The notes under the pieces: model-generated
Seen by the model: the letters and a program-made list of their open reading frames with translations, nothing else
What the model was told of the DNA's origin: nothing
Database searches by the model: none
Translations under genes and position numbers: made by a program
In this document: positions 6,008 to 12,910 of the stretch, in pieces
Layout: the number at the start of each line of letters is the position of its first letter
How positions within the stretch are numbered: position 1 is the stretch's first letter
Assembly: GCA_002474405.1 (NCBI GenBank)
Contig: DLQW01000072.1
Span: forward strand, 1-18,784
Length of the DNA stretch: 18,784 bases
Direction: 5' to 3'
DNA from: Christensenella sp. UBA7597
GTDB lineage: Bacteria > Bacillota > Clostridia > Christensenellales > Borkfalkiaceae

Positions 6008-8059
6008 TTATTTTTCCGGCAAATACTTGTACGCGAAAAACAGCGCGAAATCCTGGTCGTTGCAGAGGGGATCGAACCTTTCTCCGCGCACGCCGTTCAC
6101 TTCAAGCGGATACAGCCTCGCGCAGCTTGCCGTGCCGTCGCGCATAAACAGACACAAACAATTCCGAAGTCCGCACACCCCGCGTTTCAGAAGTTCGTCG
6201 TCTCCCGTCGCTTCCGCGTATTTTATGTAGTCTATCGAACTCAGAGAACTCCAGTAGTGCGGCAGAGTATCGCCGAACGTATGAATCAGCCCGAACCAGT
6301 AATCGTCCCAGTAGCGCACCGCGATATTATTCAGCATATAATGCGGCTGGACGCCGTCGAAGCGTTCCAGCGCGGCAAGGTGCGGCTGAATTTCGCGCAG
6401 ATACCGTTCGTCTTTCGTCAAAAGATACGCGTCGAAAATAAACGATACCGCGGGCGTTACGATCGTCTGTTCGTAATTCACCTCGTGTTTGGGGTAATTC
6501 ACGCCGCGCGCCACGATTTTTTCCACGTGCGCAAGAAACCGCTTCCGCAATTTTTCGCTTTCTTTCTCAAGCCCGTTCGCCTTGAACGTCTCAATCAAAT
6601 CGCGCACGAAAATGCCGTTGGGGTAAAAATTCTCTCCGCCCCGCTCGTAGTACGCCGCCATAATTTTATACGCGTCGTAAAGCAATGTTTTATCGCCCAG
6701 CACGGGATACGTTTCCGCCAGCAGCAGCGAAACCCACGGAAAGTTATACAGCCGCAGCCACGAGCTGTACTTATCGGCGAAATTAAACACTTCGCCCGTC
6801 TTTTCGTCGTACACTTCGCGCCGCACGAACGCCGCCGCCTTTTTCAAAGCCGATAAAAATTTCCCGTTTTCGTGCGTTTGCAGATACCGCGCAAGCATAA
6901 TCGTCATGCCCAGCCGCTCGCGCTGCGCGTTCATATCGGAAAACTGTTCGTCGTAGTACTGCCTGCCGCTCTCCGCGTCATAGCACAAAAACGCGCCGTC
7001 CAGAGCGTTCCCCGCCTCGTTGTACTGCTGTTTTTCCACGATAAATTCCAGCCGCCGCGCAAGCACCGTTTCTATCGGCTCGGAAACAAACACTTTCGCA
7101 AACGTCTTGTTTTCGCCGTCCGCGCCGTAAGTAAACGAAATTTTATGCTCGCCGGGCGTGTCCGCAGTAAATACAAATTCCGTCCGATTTCCGCGCCGTT
7201 CGCAAGAAATCAAGAGCAGGTTGGTTTCCGCCGCAATTTCGCCGCCCGCCGCGTTTTCGACGGTGATATGCACCCGTTCGCCCGTAAAATACGTGAAATT
7301 ATCCGCCGTAATCGCCGCGCAATGGGGGAAAGTAGCGATTTTACGCATGAAATCCGCTTTGCCCGCGTGGGGGAACAGCACATACGCAAAAACGTATTCC
7401 TCGCCGGGGCGCAATGTTTTAACGTCGAGATTCGCCGTAAAATAACCGCGGTCGTTGCTCTTGCAGCCGTTTTGCGAATAAGAAGTCGCTCCGCCCTGCG
7501 TGAAAACAAGCCCCAGATTCTTATCGCTTTCGCCCATTTTCAGGGCGCATACCCACGAAGAATCTTCGCCGCACCAAAGGTGCGCCGTACAGCGGGAAGT
7601 CATGCACGTGGCGGCGTCGTAATAATCGTCGTAGAAATTGAAATGCACGCCGAGGTCGCCTTCAAGAAAGAACTTCTGCCAGCGCGAAACGTTTTTAATC
7701 GCGGTTTTCACAAAGAGATTTCCGCTTTCGTCAAACGAATACTCCGTGCGCGCCGTAAGTTCGGCAAACGTTTCCGCGGCTTCCGCCGTCCGCGGGCGCG
7801 TCTGGTTCTGTTCGGTATGGTATACGGCAACGGCGCCGGTTTCGTTTTCTTCGAAATGATCCAAAATAAAATCGCGGGAAACGCCTTCGGTAAAATCTTT
7901 GCCGTCCGGATAAAATTTAAGATTGTGCGAAAAGACGGGCTCGCCGAACGAAAGGGGAGGTTTCACCCAGTTCATCGCATGCGGATCGTCGTTTAAACGC
8001 AGGCAGGAAATTCCGCCCGTCGCAGGATCGAAAGAGACGTCGAAAACGTCGTTTTTCAT
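6008..8059 (-). CDS. Putative helical-barrel carbohydrate-active enzyme, paralog 2
   Basis: A 683-aa cytoplasmic protein (no signal peptide), start ATG at complement of 8057-8059 with GGGGGT (complement of 8065-8070) spaced 5 nt. It is a clear paralog of the 3784-5901 product along its whole length: N-terminal GGISCL...MNWV...FGE, CTAHLWCGEDSSW, SNDRGYF, then DGAFLCYD, YDEQFSDMNAQRER, GGENFYPNG, NYPKHEVNYEQTIVTPAV (about 520-537), YWDDYWFG and GDTLPHYWSS (about 596). The last 350 residues are helical and barrel-like. Positions that differ, such as GDTLPHS against GDTLPHY and HWDGYW against YWDDYW, may reflect different substrates. It lacks the low-complexity insert of paralog 1. The genes converge on a shared terminator but have separate upstream regions, so they are expressed separately. 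Reaction and family name are unknown to me. Confidence 0.82.
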   Translation of the reverse strand: MKNDVFDVSFDPATGGISCLRLNDDPHAMNWVKPPLSFGEPVFSHNLKFYPDGKDFTEGVSRDFILDHFEENETGAVAVYHTEQNQTRPRTAEAAETFAELTARTEYSFDESGNLFVKTAIKNVSRWQKFFLEGDLGVHFNFYDDYYDAATCMTSRCTAHLWCGEDSSWVCALKMGESDKNLGLVFTQGGATSYSQNGCKSNDRGYFTANLDVKTLRPGEEYVFAYVLFPHAGKADFMRKIATFPHCAAITADNFTYFTGERVHITVENAAGGEIAAETNLLLISCERRGNRTEFVFTADTPGEHKISFTYGADGENKTFAKVFVSEPIETVLARRLEFIVEKQQYNEAGNALDGAFLCYDAESGRQYYDEQFSDMNAQRERLGMTIMLARYLQTHENGKFLSALKKAAAFVRREVYDEKTGEVFNFADKYSSWLRLYNFPWVSLLLAETYPVLGDKTLLYDAYKIMAAYYERGGENFYPNGIFVRDLIETFKANGLEKESEKLRKRFLAHVEKIVARGVNYPKHEVNYEQTIVTPAVSFIFDAYLLTKDERYLREIQPHLAALERFDGVQPHYMLNNIAVRYWDDYWFGLIHTFGDTLPHYWSSLSSIDYIKYAEATGDDELLKRGVCGLRNCLCLFMRDGTASCARLYPLEVNGVRGERFDPLCNDQDFALFFAYKYLPEK

Positions 8060-8124
8060 ACACTACCCCCGTAAAATGAAATGATATAAGATAAAAATGC
8101 AATCAAAAAAACGATAAAATAAAC

Positions 8125-8151
8125 GCCCTTGAAAGCAAGGCTTTCAAGGGC
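8125..8151 (-). terminator. Terminator of the tRNA cluster
   Basis: Perfect 11-bp stem GCCCTTGAAAG (8125-8135) with CTTTCAAGGGC (8141-8151), 5-nt loop. On the minus strand it is followed by GTTTATTTT and lies directly after tRNA-Cys. It separates the tRNA unit from the 683-aa gene. Confidence 0.85.
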
Positions 8152-8152
8152 T

Positions 8153-8227
8153 TGGAGGCGCCACCCGGATTTGAACCGGGGCATAAAGGTTTTGCAGACC
8201 TTTGCCTTACCGCTTGGCTATGACGCC
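8153..8227 (-). tRNA. tRNA-Cys(GCA)
   Basis: On the minus strand the 75-nt gene starts GGCGTCA and ends with the acceptor partner GGCGCC, T and an encoded CCA. Anticodon arm AAGGT-CTGCAAA-ACCTT gives GCA. The T arm is CCGGG-TTTGAAC type (GGTTCAAATCC). It is the last gene of the Val-Gly-Cys cluster. Confidence 0.96.
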
Positions 8228-8243
8228 GGATATTCAGATTAAA

Positions 8244-8264
8244 AAAAATCCGGTGCGGATTTTT
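8244..8264 (-). terminator. Terminator-like hairpin between tRNA-Gly and tRNA-Cys
   Basis: AAAAATCCG (8244-8252) pairs with CGGATTTTT (8256-8264) around a 3-nt loop, and the minus strand ends in a T run of eight. It looks like an intrinsic terminator after tRNA-Gly, which may lower tRNA-Cys expression or serve as a processing stem. Its right part is also repeated inverted at 8352-8365. Confidence 0.65.
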
Positions 8265-8267
8265 CGT

Positions 8268-8342
8268 TGGAGCGGGAAACGAGACTCGAACCCGCGACAT
8301 TCACCTTGGCAAGGTGACGCTCTACCACTGAGCTATTCCCGC
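8268..8342 (-). tRNA. tRNA-Gly(GCC)
   Basis: On the minus strand the 75-nt gene starts GCGGGAA and ends TTCCCGC-T-CCA with CCA encoded. Anticodon arm CACCT-TGCCAAG-GTG region gives GCC. D arm GCTCAGTGGTAGAGC and T arm GGGTTCGAGTCTC are normal. It is flanked on both sides by a 14-bp inverted repeat (8251-8264, 8352-8365). Confidence 0.97.
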
Positions 8343-8366
8343 ATATAAAGGAAAAATCCGCACCGA

Positions 8367-8442
8367 TGGTGGAAGTTATAGGGATCGAACCTATGACCCT
8401 CTGCTTGTAAGGCAGATGCTCTCCCGGCTGAGCTAAACTTCC
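8367..8442 (-). tRNA. tRNA-Val(TAC)
   Basis: On the minus strand the 76-nt gene starts GGAAGTT and ends AACTTCC-A-CCA with CCA encoded. Anticodon arm CTGCC-TTACAAG-CAG gives TAC. D arm GCTCAGCCGGGAGAGC and T arm TAGGTTCGATCCCTA are normal. It is the first gene of the cluster, just after the promoter at 8464-8492. Confidence 0.97.
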
Positions 8443-8463
8443 GTTTGCATCAAAAGCTTATAT

Positions 8464-8492
8464 ACTATACCATATCCGAAAAAGAATTGCAA
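8464..8492 (-). promoter_or_regulatory. Promoter of the tRNA-Val/Gly/Cys cluster
   Basis: On the minus strand: TTGCAA (complement of 8487-8492), 17-bp spacer ending in TGG (extended -10), TATAGT (complement of 8464-8469). The start would be about 14 nt before mature tRNA-Val. Confidence 0.85.
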
Positions 8493-8552
8493 GCGTTTTT
8501 CGGGGGGATTTGCAAAATTTTCCGTAAAAAATTTTTTCGCCTTCGATTCAGG

Positions 8553-8611
8553 CTTCCCCTTGCCTGAAAAAAATTCAGTGAACTTCATTTTTTCGGCAAA
8601 AATGGTCAGCC
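8553..8611. repeat. Dispersed repeat, copy 1
   Basis: These 59 bp match 18665-18723 at 58 of 59 positions (the difference is G8580 against A18692). Beyond the shared core, both copies continue into a CTTCCCCTTGGGGG-type hairpin segment ending near GTGAGGGGC/GATGAGGGGC (here to about 8706), but with a different internal sequence. The segment 8443-8752 holds this repeat, the tRNA promoter and no gene I can support. Confidence 0.85.
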
Positions 8612-8752
8612 GCTTCGTGGCTTCCACTTGGGGGCTTTTCTTGCCGAACTGCCGTTTTACGGCAGCTTCGGCAGCCTGCTCCTTGCGAAGCAAGGTGGTG
8701 AGGGGCAGTTTCGCTAACGAATCGGTTCTTTTTATAATCTTTGCCTCAATCA

Positions 8753-9307
8753 TTATATTCCGCCCGCGCTTTTTTTGTTCCCGTAAATTTCCCACAGCAC
8801 CGCGGCAAGCCCCTCCGAAATAATTTCCGCCATCGAATACACAAGGTGAAACCGCGTGGAATTCAACAGCCCGAAATTATTCACCGATTTTTCCGCCACG
8901 ATTCCCATCACGGAAATATCGCCTATCGCGCCCAGCTTCTTGTTCGCGCCCGCGCCGGGCAGCAGCGCGTTGTCGTTTATTTTCACCAGCCCCACGTCTC
9001 CCGCGCCTCCCACGGCGGCGTCCACCGCCAGAATTTTCTTTCCCGCGTGCGTGTCTTTTAAAAACGAGCGGAGGTAGGGGATTTCTTTCGCCGTAACGGG
9101 CGAGGGTAGCGTTCCGTACACAAACACGGGCAGCCCGCGCGTTTTGTATTGTAGCATCGATCCGCACACGGGCCCCAGCGAATCGCCGATGGCAAGATCG
9201 CTCCCCACGCACACGATTACGGGCATTTCCCCGTCCAGAAATTTTTCCGCCGCGGCGCTCACGCCGTCCGCCGCCAGTTTATTGAATATATGAAACGTGT
9301 ATTCCAT
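8753..9307 (-). CDS. yyaC: YyaC family (DUF1256) sporulation-associated putative protease
   Basis: A 184-aa cytoplasmic protein, ATG at complement of 9305-9307 with AAGGAG (complement of 9315-9320) spaced 7 nt. It matches the YyaC/DUF1256 family found in endospore-forming Bacillota, related in fold to hydrogenase-maturation and spore (GPR-like) proteases. The family block is visible: VIVCVGSDLAIGDSLGPVCG (about residues 30-49), GLPVFVYGTLPSPVTAKEI, AVDAAVGGAGDVG and the C-terminal FHLVYSMAEIISEGL. The conserved Gly-Asp-Ser and Asp-Ala segments are presumed metal/active-site positions by analogy. In B. subtilis yyaC lies on the origin-proximal side of the chromosome near parB; here a DnaA-box cluster lies 840 bp away. 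The function in sporulation is poorly defined. The gene reads towards the dispersed repeat, with no clear terminator. Confidence 0.88.
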   Translation of the reverse strand: MEYTFHIFNKLAADGVSAAAEKFLDGEMPVIVCVGSDLAIGDSLGPVCGSMLQYKTRGLPVFVYGTLPSPVTAKEIPYLRSFLKDTHAGKKILAVDAAVGGAGDVGLVKINDNALLPGAGANKKLGAIGDISVMGIVAEKSVNNFGLLNSTRFHLVYSMAEIISEGLAAVLWEIYGNKKSAGGI

Positions 9308-9446
9308 CCTGTTGCTCCTTGTATCCGGAAATCTTCGCGCCGGAAAACGATTGCGCCCGAAAGCGCCGTGCGGCGCCCGGCAAAACGTACAACCGCGATT
9401 ATTGCCGTAAAATTTATCCGCTAAACGGCAAACCGCGCGAAAAAGC

Positions 9447-9475
9447 TTGAAAAATTTTTCCGTTCGTGTTATACT
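9447..9475 (+). promoter_or_regulatory. Promoter of the cvpA-like gene
   Basis: TTGAAA (9447-9452), 17-bp spacer, TATACT (9470-9475). Transcription from about 9482 supports the ATG at 9531 rather than the in-frame TTG at 9447, which lies inside the -35. Confidence 0.85.
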
Positions 9476-9530
9476 TGTATCGCAAAACGTGAAAAATTTC
9501 TTTCCGGAAGGGAAAAGGAGAAAAATCGAT

Positions 9531-10142
9531 ATGCGGTTATCCGGCGCGGCTCAACTGAATTTTTCCGCGGCGTTGCTTGCGGGCGGCGGACAATACGTGC
9601 CCGACATCATCTGCGCGGCGGCGCTGCTGATATTTACCATGATCGGCGCAAAAAAGGGCGCCATCGCTTCGGTGATCGGGCTTTGTTCCACCGTGCTTTC
9701 GCTGGCGGCGGCATATTATCTTGCCGTGCCCGCGGCAAACCTGCTGAACGAAATGTTCGGCGTGTATCAGAAATTCGGCGAAAATTTCTGGTACGTCGTG
9801 GGCGGCATCGCCGTGTTCGTGCTCTGCAAGCTTCTTTTGGGGCTCATCGCGCGCGTCCTTACGAAAATCGCCAACAGCATCAAAGCCGTGGGCGCGGTAA
9901 ACACGCTGCTCGGCGCGGCGGTCGGCTTTCTGAAAGCGGGGATTCTTATTCTCGCCGTGCTCGCGGTGCTTTCCGTACTGCCCGAAACGCTTTCTTTCGT
10001 CCCGAAAGTGCAAGCCGCCATCGACGAAACGTTCTTCGTGCATACGCTGCGCGACAACAACCCGCTTTTAACGTGGCTTCTGAAAGCCATCGACCGCGCG
10101 AAAGAGGGGCTCGGCACGGAAGCCGCATGGCAGCTTCCTTAA
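9531..10142 (+). CDS. cvpA: CvpA family integral membrane protein
   Basis: A 203-aa membrane protein. ATG 9531 is chosen because AAAGGAG lies just upstream (about 9514-9520) and the promoter sits at 9447-9475. Four hydrophobic segments are seen: about residues 24-40 (DIICAAALLIFTMIGAKKGA), 45-65 (GLCSTVLSLAAAYYLAVPAA), 84-102 (YVVGGIAVFVLCKLLLGLIA) and 122-145 (LLGAAVGFLKAGILILAVLAV), then a soluble amphipathic tail. This is the CvpA/YshB topology. CvpA proteins were named for colicin V production; they are now linked to envelope homeostasis, and the exact mechanism is not settled. It stands alone, followed by the DnaA-box region without a clear terminator. Confidence 0.85.
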   Translation: MRLSGAAQLNFSAALLAGGGQYVPDIICAAALLIFTMIGAKKGAIASVIGLCSTVLSLAAAYYLAVPAANLLNEMFGVYQKFGENFWYVVGGIAVFVLCKLLLGLIARVLTKIANSIKAVGAVNTLLGAAVGFLKAGILILAVLAVLSVLPETLSFVPKVQAAIDETFFVHTLRDNNPLLTWLLKAIDRAKEGLGTEAAWQLP

Positions 10143-10145
10143 AAG

Positions 10146-10326
10146 TTATCCACATTTCCACACGAAAAGCGAACAAAATTTTGCTTTTTGCAAAAAATAA
10201 TTTCCGGAAATCGGGCGGGGTATCCACATTTTTAAAATAAACCTTGTGGATAACCCGAAAAATACGGTGGAAAGCGCGCGATTACGGTGGATAACCTGCG
10301 AAAAAACAAAAACGGGCGGTGGATAA
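10146..10326. promoter_or_regulatory. Cluster of five DnaA-box-like sequences
   Basis: Perfect DnaA boxes TTATCCACA lie at 10146-10154 (plus) and 10245-10253 (minus strand). One-mismatch boxes are at 10220-10228 (plus, GTATCCACA), 10286-10294 and 10318-10326 (both GGTGGATAA, minus). Two plus boxes face three minus boxes across an AT-rich stretch around 10229-10240, and another AT-rich block lies at 10176-10202. The cluster fills the whole gap between cvpA and the 126-aa gene. It could be part of a replication origin, a DnaA-titration site, or DnaA-regulated promoter DNA. Confidence 0.75.
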
Positions 10327-10332
10327 GTTTTT

Positions 10333-10713
10333 ATGGAAAAAACAAACGTATGGGCGGCGGCGGAAAACGCCCTGAAAGTGCCGCAGAAATACGGGTTTAC
10401 CTACGAATATACATACGATAAAGGCTCCGATTCTTCGTGCGTGTACATCCATCGCTTTAAAAAGGGCGCGGACCGCTTCGAACTGCGCGTGCTCTCCGGC
10501 GCGGAAAGCGTTTCCGTGGTGGCGTTCGCGGGCGGAGAATATATCTTCCCCGATTTGAAAAAGAAGTACAAAAAATTATGGCGTGCAAGCGCGCGCGGAC
10601 GCGGGATAGCGCGGCTGTTCGGCAAACGCACGCAAAATCAACTCTGGGATTTTTATGCCGCCGCGCTGGAAAAGGAAGCGGAAAGCGGCGCGATTTTCGG
10701 CATCCCCGTCTGA
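10333..10713 (+). CDS. Hypothetical protein, 126 aa
   Basis: Family not recognised. ATG 10333 lies 6 bp after the last DnaA-box-like sequence; GGTGG within that box, 10 nt upstream, is the only ribosome-site candidate. The protein is soluble, without signal peptide, and has a strand-rich first half (YTYDKGSDSSCVYIHRFKKG, RFELRVLSGAESVSVVAFAG) followed by a basic helical part (LKKKYKKLWRASARGRGIAR) and an acidic end. The first half looks like a small beta-sheet sensor or binding domain, but no motif fixes a function. Codon use matches the neighbours, and the gene has its own terminator at 10873-10901, so it is probably real. Its promoter, if within 10143-10332, would overlap the DnaA boxes. 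Confidence 0.65.
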   Translation: MEKTNVWAAAENALKVPQKYGFTYEYTYDKGSDSSCVYIHRFKKGADRFELRVLSGAESVSVVAFAGGEYIFPDLKKKYKKLWRASARGRGIARLFGKRTQNQLWDFYAAALEKEAESGAIFGIPV

Positions 10714-10774
10714 ACCCGCGGCGCGAAAGGGGGCAATCCGTCGAAAAACAGGCAGAAAACAACGACTGCCGGGG

Positions 10775-10837
10775 TATAACGCCGGGATATAGCGCGCGAT
10801 ATAACAAACGATATGTGCGTATATAAAAGCAAATATA
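10775..10837. repeat. Array of six phased ATATA-type motifs
   Basis: TATA or GATATA elements occur at about 10775, 10786, 10799, 10810, 10820 and 10833, spaced 10-13 bp. The array sits between the 126-aa gene and its downstream terminator. It may be curved DNA or a binding-site array, or just degenerate sequence. Confidence 0.45.
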
Positions 10838-10872
10838 AAGAATCATAAATAGCCCGAAACGGGCAGCGGAAG

Positions 10873-10901
10873 CCGTGAAAAAGAAAAATTCACGGTTTTT
10901 T
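10873..10901 (+). terminator. Intrinsic terminator before pckA
   Basis: CCGTGAA (10873-10879) pairs with TTCACGG (10889-10895), 9-nt A-rich loop, followed by six T. It ends the transcript of the 126-aa gene. A smaller hairpin, GCCCG-AAA-CGGGC (10852-10864), lies just before it. Confidence 0.82.
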
Positions 10902-10926
10902 CATGTAAATTTTTATGTTCAAACTG

Positions 10927-10955
10927 TTTACACCGGTGAAATTTTGTGGTATAAT
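10927..10955 (+). promoter_or_regulatory. Promoter of pckA
   Basis: TTTACA (10927-10932), 17-bp spacer ending TGG (extended -10), TATAAT (10950-10955). A start near 10962 gives a leader of about 108 nt that is very rich in A and G. Confidence 0.85.
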
Positions 10956-11070
10956 TATAATCGAAAGAAAAAGGGTTTCTTCAAAAATCAGGCGGCAAAG
11001 CAGGCAGAAAATCCGCTTCGCCCGAAAAAAAATTACAAAAAAAAGAAAAATCTTAAGGAGATATACCGCA

Positions 11071-12882
11071 ATGTTCGAAGTAAAAACCAACCTTACGAAA
11101 AACAAGAAAGTATTGCAATTCGTGAAAGACAGCGCAGAGCTTGCCCAGCCCGATAAAATCGTGTGGATCGACGGCAGCGAAGCGCAGCGCGACGCACTCC
11201 GCGCCGAAGCGGTGGCTACGGGCGAAATGATCAAGCTGAACGAAAAGCTTCTGCCCGATTGCTATCTGCACAGAACCGCAGAAAACGACGTAGCCCGCGT
11301 GGAAGATCGTACGTTCATCTGCTCCAGAAAAGAAGAAGACGCTATGCCTCATTCCATCGTAAAATGGATGGATCCGCAGAAGGCGTATAAGCTGGTAGGC
11401 GAAATCGCCCGCGGCAAGATGAAGGGCAGAACGATGTACGTTATTCCCTATTCGATGGGCGTCGTAGGTTCGCCGTTCTCCAAAATCGGCATCGAAGTAA
11501 CCGATTCCATCTACGTTGTTCTCAACATGGAAATCATGACGCGCGTCGGCGTTGATTGCTACGAACAGCTCGGCGAAAACGGCGATTTCGTGAAAGGCTT
11601 CCACTGCAAGTGCGACGTCGATCCCGAAAAGAGATATATCATGCACTTTCCCGAAGACGATACCATCGTATCCGTCAACTCGGCTTACGGCGGAAACGTT
11701 CTTCTCGGCAAGAAATGCTTCGCGCTTCGTATCGCTACCTACCTCGGCAAGAACGAGGGCTGGATGGCGGAGCACATGCTCATCCTCGGCTGCAAGCGTC
11801 CTCAGGATAAAGAGATGAAGTACGTTGCGGCTGCGTTCCCTTCCGCCTGCGGCAAAACCAACCTTGCCATGCTGATTCCGCCCGAAGAATACAGAAAAGC
11901 GGGCTACGAAATCAAGACGGTCGGCGACGACATCGCGTGGATCAGAGTGGGCGAAGACGGCAGACTCTGGGCGGCGAACCCCGAAAACGGTTTCTTCGGC
12001 GTAGCTCCCGGCACCAACGAACATTCCAACCCCAACGCGCTTGCCGCTACGAAGAAAGGCACGATTTTCACGAACGTTGCGTATAACCCCGAAGATGGCA
12101 CCGTTTGGTGGGAAAAACTTACGAAAGAAGCTCCCGCGCACCTTATCGACTGGAAGGGCAACCCTTGGACGCCCGATATGAACGCGGACGGCAAGCACCC
12201 TGCGGCGCATCCCAACTCCCGTTTTACGGCTCCGGCAGTCAACTGCCCTTGCCTTTCGGAAAACTTCAATTCCAAGACGGGCGTACCTCTTTCCGCGATT
12301 ATCTTCGGCGGCAGAAGAGCTACCACCACTCCGTTGGTATATCAGTCGAGAGACTGGAACCACGGCACGTTCGTAGGCACCATCATGTCCTCGGAAACGA
12401 CGGCGGCTGCCACGGGCGCGGTAGGCGTTCTTCGCCACGATCCTATGGCGATGAAGCCTTTCATGGGCTACTCGGTAGATCAGTACTTCCGGCACTGGAT
12501 CGATATGGGCGCGAAAGTCGAAAAAGATAAGCAGCCCAAAATCTTCAACGTAAACTGGTTCCGTCAGGACGAAAACGGCAACTTCATGTGGCCCGGTTTC
12601 GGCGACAATATGCGCGTGCTCGACTGGATTTTGGATCGTTGCGAAGGCAAAGCGGACGCACAGGAAACGGCGATCGGCTATGTTCCTTATGCGAAAGATA
12701 TCAACGTGAAGAACACGGACGTTACGGAAGAAACGCTGGATAAGCTGCTGTACGTGGATAAAGAACGCTGGGCGGCGGAAGCGGAAGAAATCGAGAAGTA
12801 TTACGACGATAACTTCGGCGATAAACTTCCCAAAGAAATCCGCGAAAATCTTGAAACGCTTAAAGCCAACTGCAAAAAATAA
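11071..12882 (+). CDS. pckA: Phosphoenolpyruvate carboxykinase (GTP type)
   Basis: Catalyses oxaloacetate + GTP to PEP + GDP + CO2; in anaerobic fermenters often run in the CO2-fixing direction. 603 aa, the usual GTP-enzyme size (ATP enzymes are about 530-540). ATG 11071 follows AAGGAG (11054-11059); an upstream in-frame extension would start inside the promoter. Key features: the P-loop FPSACGKTNLAML with C260, K262 and T263, where the Cys is characteristic of the GTP enzyme's mobile active-site loop neighbourhood; the kinase-2-like VGDDIAW; NSRFTAPAVNCPCLSENF; the GGRRATTTPLVYQ stretch; and FRQDENGNFMWPGFGDNMR near the guanine site. All conserved blocks look intact. Codon use is optimised compared with neighbours (for example CTT/CGT/AGA choices), which fits high expression. 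It is monocistronic, with its own promoter and terminator. Confidence 0.96.
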   Translation: MFEVKTNLTKNKKVLQFVKDSAELAQPDKIVWIDGSEAQRDALRAEAVATGEMIKLNEKLLPDCYLHRTAENDVARVEDRTFICSRKEEDAMPHSIVKWMDPQKAYKLVGEIARGKMKGRTMYVIPYSMGVVGSPFSKIGIEVTDSIYVVLNMEIMTRVGVDCYEQLGENGDFVKGFHCKCDVDPEKRYIMHFPEDDTIVSVNSAYGGNVLLGKKCFALRIATYLGKNEGWMAEHMLILGCKRPQDKEMKYVAAAFPSACGKTNLAMLIPPEEYRKAGYEIKTVGDDIAWIRVGEDGRLWAANPENGFFGVAPGTNEHSNPNALAATKKGTIFTNVAYNPEDGTVWWEKLTKEAPAHLIDWKGNPWTPDMNADGKHPAAHPNSRFTAPAVNCPCLSENFNSKTGVPLSAIIFGGRRATTTPLVYQSRDWNHGTFVGTIMSSETTAAATGAVGVLRHDPMAMKPFMGYSVDQYFRHWIDMGAKVEKDKQPKIFNVNWFRQDENGNFMWPGFGDNMRVLDWILDRCEGKADAQETAIGYVPYAKDINVKNTDVTEETLDKLLYVDKERWAAEAEEIEKYYDDNFGDKLPKEIRENLETLKANCKK

Positions 12883-12910
12883 AAACGCGGCTTACTGAGC
12901 CGGCAGAAAA

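Noticed and set aside
6872..7996. 374-aa open frame opposite the 683-aa gene
   Set aside because: Antisense to a gene with a full-length paralog; basic, low-quality protein with no motif.
8433..8795. 120-aa minus-strand frame downstream of yyaC
   Set aside because: It overlaps the yyaC 3' end, the dispersed repeat, the tRNA promoter and the first bases of tRNA-Val, so it is a translation of repeat and regulatory DNA rather than a gene.
9447..9530. TTG start for the CvpA-like protein
   Set aside because: The TTG is part of the -35 element; ATG 9531 has AAAGGAG at the right distance.
10775..10837. CRISPR-like array
   Set aside because: Units are only 10-13 bp with no constant repeat and no cas genes; it is a phased AT motif series at most.
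10915..11070. Longer N-terminus for PEP carboxykinase
   Set aside because: The extension starts inside the promoter region, is basic and unlike the family, and AAGGAG sits just before ATG 11071.
11053..12495. 480-aa open frame opposite pckA
   Set aside because: pckA is unmistakable on the plus strand; the antisense frame has no start signal or recognisable domain and reflects codon bias.
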